From Gammaproteobacteria bacterium (GTDB lineage: Bacteria > Pseudomonadota > Gammaproteobacteria > DSM-16500), in NCBI GenBank assembly GCA_004322325.1, contig SCTP01000292.1:1-7891 (forward strand): a DNA stretch of 7,891 nt. The letters run 5' to 3'. The notes under the pieces are model-generated. The model worked only from the letters and a program-made list of their open reading frames with translations, made no database searches and had not been told where the DNA came from. The translations under genes and the position numbers were made by a program. Positions 6,282 to 7,891 of this stretch are shown here, piece by piece (within the stretch, counting starts at the first letter, position 1; each line of letters opens with the position of its first letter).

Positions 6282-7891
6282 TTACATCATCTCATATTGC
6301 GGTCCGCTACCTCCTTCAGAGGGAGTCCAGACGATATTTTGCGTTGGGTCTTTGATATCACAGGCTTTGCAATGGATACAATTTCCTCCATTAATCATTA
6401 ACCTAGGCTCATTTTTGTCGTTATAGATAATTTCATAGACACCCGCCGGGCAATAACGTGTTTCAGGGGAGGCGTATTCTTTCAGGTTGATGGTAATGGG
6501 GATGCCGTGTCGGTCTTTCAGTTTTAAATGATAGGGCTGGTCTTCTACATACGATACGTTGGCAAGATAAACCGAGGAAGGTAAATCAAACGTGACGATA
6601 TTATCATGTTTCGGGTAGTCAATTTTTTTGCATTGATCCGCTTTTTTCAAACAAAGATGATCAGGAAGCGAATGATGTAATGTCCAGGGGGCACGTCCGC
6701 GTAGTAGATAGGAATCAATCGCGGCATAGATTAAACCAGGCCATAACCCATAGCGTAGCGCAGGGCGAATGTTACGAACTTTATATAAGTCATCCCATAA
6801 CCAACTAGCTTGTAGATTTTTAAGATAATCCGTACATTCGGAGCCAGTGGCTTGTTGAAGTAACAAGAATAAGCTCTCCGCGGCTATCATCCCGGATTTC
6901 ATCGCATTATGAATGCCTTTGATTTTGGCAACATTTAAAAATCCGGCCGCATCGCCAATGATGAGTCCACCGGGGAAGGTTAACTTAGGAATAGATTGCC
7001 AACCACCTTCTATTAACGTACGAGCGCCGTAAGCAATCCGACGACTTTTTTCAAGCAGCGGGTAAATCGTTGGATGCGTTTTGAAACGCTGAAATTCTTC
7101 GTAAGGATTTAAGTAAGGATTTTCGTAATCTAGACCGATGACAAAACCAATGGCGAGTAAATTCTTATTAAGATGATAAACAAAAGAACCGCCATAGGTT
7201 TTATGATCCAATGGCCAACCAACGGAATGCATGACGAGTCCCGGTTGATGGAGCGCTTCGGGAATTTCCCATAATTCTTTAATGCCTAAGCCATAAGTTT
7301 GAGGGTCGACGCCATCGTATAAGTGATAACGCGAAAATAAAGTTTGTGTCAGTGAGCCTCGGCATCCTTCAGCAAAAATCACTTGTTTAGCGCGTAACTC
7401 AATGCCAGGTTGATAATTAGCTTTGGGCTGGCCATGTCTGTCTACCCCTTTATCGCCAGTCATCACACCACAAACACGATCGTTCTCATAAATAATGTCA
7501 GTCGCGGCAAACCCAGGAAAAATGTTTACGCCTAACTGTTCTGCTTCTTGGGCTAACCAGCGGCAAAGTTGCCCTAAGCTGATAATGTAATTGCCGTGAT
7601 TACGCATGGGCGGCGGTGTGGGAAAACGCCACATTTTCTTTTGTGTCATGAAGAGAAATTGATCTTGTGTGACAGGCGTATGAATGAAAGAAGGTTGCTT
7701 ATTTTGCCAATCAGGGAGCAATTCGTTGAGTGCGCGCGGTTCTAATACAGCGCCTGATAAAATATGTGAACCGATTTCCGCACCTTTATCAATGACGCAA
7801 ACCGTTAAAGGGAGAGCGTGCTGTTGGCTCAATTGCATTAATCGAATGCTGGCAGCTAACCCCGCGGGCCCTGCACCAACAATCACAAAAT
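6282..7891 (-). CDS. Electron transfer flavoprotein-ubiquinone oxidoreductase, N-terminus cut by the window edge
   Basis: This inner-membrane-associated flavoprotein takes electrons from reduced electron transfer flavoprotein, which collects them from acyl-CoA dehydrogenases, and passes them to ubiquinone. The frame is open to the right edge: the first visible residues are FVIVGAGPAGL, the FAD-binding Rossmann turn. Relatives have roughly 5-15 residues before it, so the GTG at 7886 is an internal valine, not the start. Numbering from that valine, the long middle region includes GDKGVDRHG and the FAD segment FPGGLIIGDAAGFLNVAKIK at about 304-323. LSSVYL-type sequence and EDQPYHLKLKD lead into the C-terminal ferredoxin-like domain, where Cys479, Cys503, Cys506 and Cys509 (CIHCKAC) bind a 4Fe-4S cluster. 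The length of at least 535 residues fits the family, and this C-terminal domain separates it from FixC-type relatives. No terminator is seen after the stop. Confidence 0.96.
   Translation of the reverse strand, partial: FVIVGAGPAGLAASIRLMQLSQQHALPLTVCVIDKGAEIGSHILSGAVLEPRALNELLPDWQNKQPSFIHTPVTQDQFLFMTQKKMWRFPTPPPMRNHGNYIISLGQLCRWLAQEAEQLGVNIFPGFAATDIIYENDRVCGVMTGDKGVDRHGQPKANYQPGIELRAKQVIFAEGCRGSLTQTLFSRYHLYDGVDPQTYGLGIKELWEIPEALHQPGLVMHSVGWPLDHKTYGGSFVYHLNKNLLAIGFVIGLDYENPYLNPYEEFQRFKTHPTIYPLLEKSRRIAYGARTLIEGGWQSIPKLTFPGGLIIGDAAGFLNVAKIKGIHNAMKSGMIAAESLFLLLQQATGSECTDYLKNLQASWLWDDLYKVRNIRPALRYGLWPGLIYAAIDSYLLRGRAPWTLHHSLPDHLCLKKADQCKKIDYPKHDNIVTFDLPSSVYLANVSYVEDQPYHLKLKDRHGIPITINLKEYASPETRYCPAGVYEIIYNDKNEPRLMINGGNCIHCKACDIKDPTQNIVWTPSEGGSGPQYEMM

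Noticed and set aside
6244..6426. A 60-codon plus-strand open frame
   Set aside because: It lies mostly antisense to the conserved Fe-S domain of the ETF-ubiquinone oxidoreductase gene and has no recognisable domain or ribosome site.

Overview
The window carries eight protein genes, two of them cut by the window edges. Coding density is very high: the longest gap is 91 bases, no stretch over 300 bases lacks a gene, and I saw no tRNA, rRNA, insertion sequence, CRISPR array or long repeat. Bases are moderately AT-rich by eye. The set of genes (HMG-CoA lyase, ETF-ubiquinone oxidoreductase with its Fe-S domain, a class-3 type aldehyde dehydrogenase, a CAT/YfnA-like permease, BioY) points to a respiring Gram-negative bacterium. 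The style of the proteins reminds me of host-associated Gammaproteobacteria such as Legionellales, but that is an impression, not a placement.

Plus strand, 1-1219: the C-terminal two thirds of a hydroxymethylglutaryl-CoA lyase, then, one base after its stop, a COG1926-type phosphoribosyltransferase. These look co-transcribed.

Minus strand, 7891 down to 1180, in order of transcription: ETF-ubiquinone oxidoreductase (first codons beyond the right edge), a small exported protein of unknown function, the biotin transporter subunit BioY, an aldehyde dehydrogenase, an amino-acid permease, and an unrecognised 399-residue multi-pass membrane protein. bioY, the dehydrogenase and the permease are packed with almost no space and are probably one operon, with a candidate promoter just before bioY. 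Weaker promoter candidates precede the exported protein and the 399-residue protein.

How the genes may work together: HMG-CoA lyase ends leucine breakdown. Isovaleryl-CoA dehydrogenase in that pathway feeds electrons through ETF to ETF-ubiquinone oxidoreductase, and methylcrotonyl-CoA carboxylase needs biotin, which BioY brings in. The permease could supply amino acids. This gives a loose theme of branched-chain amino acid and acyl-CoA catabolism, but the middle pathway enzymes are not in the window, so the link is inference.

The most unusual item is the 399-residue membrane protein at 1180-2379. It has no family I recognise, possible internal repeats, a polar Ser/Asn/Thr-rich tail, and a last dozen codons that lie antisense to the conserved end of the phosphoribosyltransferase gene. 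Most of the remaining content is ordinary housekeeping metabolism.
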